A DNA stretch of 64,000 bases from Apus apus. Taxonomy: Eukaryota > Chordata > Aves > Apodiformes > Apodidae. The translations under genes were made by a program, and so were the position numbers. Under the pieces are notes generated by a model. That model was not told where the DNA came from. It worked only from the letters and a program-made list of their open reading frames with translations, and searched no databases. This document shows, one piece after another, positions 61,013-64,000 of this stretch (positions are counted from its first letter, which is position 1; every line of letters starts with the position of its first letter). The stretch is from contig NC_067282.1 of the NCBI RefSeq assembly GCF_020740795.1, positions 57,481,290 to 57,545,289 of the forward strand, in the 5' to 3' direction.

Positions 61013-62356
61013 ACATCTAGCAAGGTGGGATCAGTAACTAGAAATATCAGAATATGTCTCAAGACAGGAATTCATAGAAAATGCAGCAAGAGAAGAGGTC
61101 CTTCAAGACTTGGGCAACCTGCTTTTAGTTGCTTTTCTGTGAAATGAGTTAAAGTTAATTGTCAAGCCACAAGCTATGCTGAGATAGAGTATTTTGTCTG
61201 CTGTTAAACTTGCCATACTTGGCATGAAATAATTCTGGGGTTTTTTTTGAGCTGCAGAGCAGTGTAATTCTTTAGTTCTACTGCAGATATTAGTCTAATT
61301 TCTCATTGTTTTGTGGCAGGAAGTGCTCTTACAGTGACTTGCTGATAAAGAAAAGGGTGTCTGTATTCCAGACAAAGTTTGTATTGCAGCCTTGTCCCTC
61401 TCCTCAGCATCTTCTCTTGCACAAGACTGCCTAGTGCCAGCATGCTGACGCCTATGGGTCCAGGAATACAAGCTCTGCTCTGCTTGTGCTGGGTGGACAC
61501 AAAGTTCAAACAAATATCAGTGTGCTGAAATGAGATTCAGGTCACCCTGATTTTAAGTGTTTGCAATAAGAACTTGGTAACAAACAGCAGCTACAGCAAA
61601 TAGGGGACAGCCATTACTCTTCATGGGATGCAGACAGCTAGTCAGCTCATTGGATGCAGATGCCTCCTTAGGCTGAATTAAATAGCTCCCAGTGCTACTG
61701 ACTACACCAGATCTTCAGTGACTCTAGTGAGAGCTTAGTCACAGAATTTATGTGTAGATACCACAGTACTAATCACATGCAACAAAATGAGTTTAATCCT
61801 CCTCTAAATATGCTTTTCATCCTAAACTCAGTGGTAGCAACTGACAGTAATCTTTGCAAAGTCATCCACTGTATGTGTTTTAGGAATTATTTTGGACTTG
61901 GAGATATACTAGGAAAGTGAAGAAGTGAGTATGTATCTCTGGTGAGATTTTCTAAAATAATTAGTCTGGTTTTGTTTATTGTTTGTTAGTTCTTTACCAC
62001 TGTGTAGGTGCACAAGTGTGCACACATGCATATGTGCACAAACACACGTATACATGTTGTAAATAAAAATGTCCTATGTCTCACTTGAACTTTTACTGTC
62101 CTATTCTAAACTGAAAAATAATACTGATTTGTTTGCTGTGTATGCACATTGGAAGGCTATTAATATTTACAAAATTAATTGAAGCGAAGTGCTAAGCACC
62201 ATGATCTTATTGATGACTACCAAATTATAACTTGGTTTACAAATCATTATATTGTCTTCTGCATATGGATGGGTATTGCTTGATGGTGTGGAATAGGTTT
62301 AATCTTTAAGAAAAACACAGTAAACATCTTGCTATCAGAACTCCCCTAAGTCCAAA
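61013..62356. other. Non-coding spacer with alternating TG/CA patch
   Basis: No gene was recognised. At about 62008-62056 alternating purine-pyrimidine words (GTGCACAAGTGTGCACACAT) could adopt Z-DNA. Confidence 0.55.
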
Positions 62357-63115
62357 CAGAATCACAGAATCATAGAATCATCAAGGTTGGAAAAGACCTT
62401 CAACATTATCAAGTTTGACCATCCACCCTACAAGCCCTAACAACTAAACCATCTCCTGAAACACCATGTCTACCTGCTTTTTGAACACCTCCAGAGACGG
62501 TGCCTGTACCATCTCCCTGGGCAGCCTGTTCCAGTGCCTCACCACTCTTTCTGTGAAGACATTTTTCCTAATATCAAATCTGAACCTGCCCTGGTGCAAC
62601 TTGACCCCATTTTGTCTTGTCCTATCGCTAGTCACTAGGGAGAAGAGGCCAACAACCCACCTCACTGCAACCTCCTTTCAGGGATTTGCCGAGAGCAATG
62701 AGGTCTCCCCTCAGCCTCCTCTTCTCCAGGCTGAGCAGCCCCAGCTCCCTCAGCCTCTCTTCCTAAGACCAGTTCTCCAGACCCCTAATCAGCCTAGTTG
62801 CTCTTCTCTGCACCCTCTCCAGCACCTCAGTGTCCTTCCTATACTGCGGTGCCCAAAACTGCACACAGGACTCCAGGTGCGGCCTCACCAAGGCCAAGTA
62901 GAGGGGCAAGATTGCCTCCCTGCTGGTCACACTGTTTCTGATGCAGGCCAGGATGGTATTTCTTTTCTTGGCCATCTGGGCACACTGCTGGCTCATGTTC
63001 AGCCGGCTGTCAATCAATACCCCGAGGTCCCTCTCTGCTGGGCAGCTTGCCAGCCACTCCTCCCCAAGCCTGTAGTGCTGCTTGGGGTTGTTGTGGCCAA
63101 AGAGCAGGACTCGAT
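62357..63115 (-). mobile_element. CR1 LINE, ORF2 C-terminal half to 3' end
   Basis: The tail complement AGAATCACAGAATCATAGAA is followed by ATCATCAAGGTTGGAAAAGA, the same UTR group as the copy at 36903. Minus frames keep [20 protein letters not shown] (in 62763-63017) and [20 protein letters not shown] (in 62444-62665), separated by a frameshift. Truncated after the post-palm block near 63115. Confidence 0.93.
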
Positions 63116-64000
63116 GTATACATGATGTATTGCCACGAACATTAGGCCTGCCTCTGAGATGGTATAGAGCATTTATGGGGTTTTATATTTTACTCTGTGT
63201 TTAACTAGCTTACCTTAGGCAACTAATTTAGTACCAAGCTTTCCAGTGCAGCCCTGATTCAAGGTGGAGGCCATTTAATTTCAGATCTTTGGACCAAGCT
63301 GTCGAATGACCTAAGTATTGAAAAGCCATTTTACTGATTTAGTGGGAGTAAGCTGTCTGAATATCTTCAAAATTCTCAGATGATACTCCAGGCAGCAACA
63401 ATCTGCAGATAACATTTATATAAGCTGAAATTTTGTGAGGATAATTCCATCAAGTCTTGAAAAACCTATCTGAGGTCGTTGAGATGTACTAACCATATTC
63501 CTTGCCTACTGTGTCCTCTCTTGATCATTCTTGGAAAATGTTTGAAGCATAAAGGCATGTAAAAGGAATCAAACCATTTCATGAGTCTATTCATAGACCT
63601 GTATTAGCACACCTTTTAAAATGAAAATACTCCCAGAATGTAACAAGATTAAAGAAGATACAAAAAATCTGTTCTTCACAGGGGAAAAACTTATTCTTAA
63701 AATTCTTAATTTGTGAAAGACCTTTCCTTAGACATTTTCTTTCCAAGAGCTGCTGCATAGTTTTGAATGCTATGCTTCAGATTCTTCATTTATCTGACAT
63801 AAGAATGCAGGTGAACAAAGCTGAATATAGTAAAAACTGATTTTGCTTTTCTCTTTTTTCCTGAATATTGCATGACACTGAGTCTCTTCGCTCTGAGTAC
63901 TGCATGACATGGAGCAACAAAAATCCTCCAGAAGATTATTAAGCGTAAAAAAACGAGAACAAATTTCTTCTAGTAGTTTTGTTTTGTGAGCTAGTGACTG
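63116..64000. other. AT-rich non-coding DNA to window end
   Basis: No gene or recognised repeat was seen. Confidence 0.6.

Noticed and set aside
1..64000. tRNA, rRNA, CRISPR, integron or phage features
   Set aside because: No cloverleaf, array or prokaryotic gene pattern was seen; the content is that of a bird nuclear genome.

Overview
The window looks like bird nuclear DNA. It is AT-rich and CpG-poor and holds about 19 recognisable copies or fragments of the chicken-repeat-1 (CR1) LINE. Most end in the CR1-type 3' octamer tail, (ATTCTATG)n on the sense strand. There is also one solo LTR of a bird endogenous retrovirus. By my own tally CR1 covers roughly 14 kb, about 22% of the window. That is dense for a bird and, by inference, fits a lineage with a CR1 expansion such as woodpeckers and relatives. 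It could also be a local CR1-rich patch.

Layout. 1-5.5 kb: a CR1 tail, unique DNA, then two CR1 copies joined head to head at about 4110. 5.5-6.1 kb: solo LTR with a 5-bp target duplication. 10.9-12.3 kb: the youngest-looking CR1, with an uninterrupted 450-codon reverse transcriptase ORF. 13.5-27 kb: several decayed 3' CR1 pieces in AT-rich DNA. 30.8-33.1 kb: the longest CR1, keeping endonuclease and RT segments but internally deleted. 36.7-41.7 kb: a pile-up of at least five CR1 pieces, one with an inverted 5' segment that looks like twin priming and an exact 54-bp tandem duplication. 43.1-43.5 kb: a long (GAAAAA)n purine array. 52.1-53.4 kb: a CR1 lying in a predicted intron. 53.7-54.4 kb: a GC- and CpG-rich island with a (CTG)14 run, a 21-bp triplicate and a G-run, very likely a promoter with a first exon. 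59-63 kb: three more CR1 pieces.

Host genes are hard to see and none could be named. The best evidence is (a) a plus-strand exon pair at 33339-33476 and 34271-34359, with good splice sites and compatible phase, possibly joined by weaker exons at 29113-29156 and 42000-42056; and (b) a minus-strand gene starting in the CpG island, with a strong donor at 53616 and acceptor at 51927, whose two exons join in phase to a short ORF. A GC-rich, coding-like block at 27.5-27.7 kb and a degraded coding-like block at 56.8-57.8 kb remain unexplained. I saw no tRNA, rRNA, CRISPR or bacterial feature. I did not find a convincing new multi-gene system; the most informative signals are the CR1 insertion structures, the CpG-island transcript and the unassigned exons.
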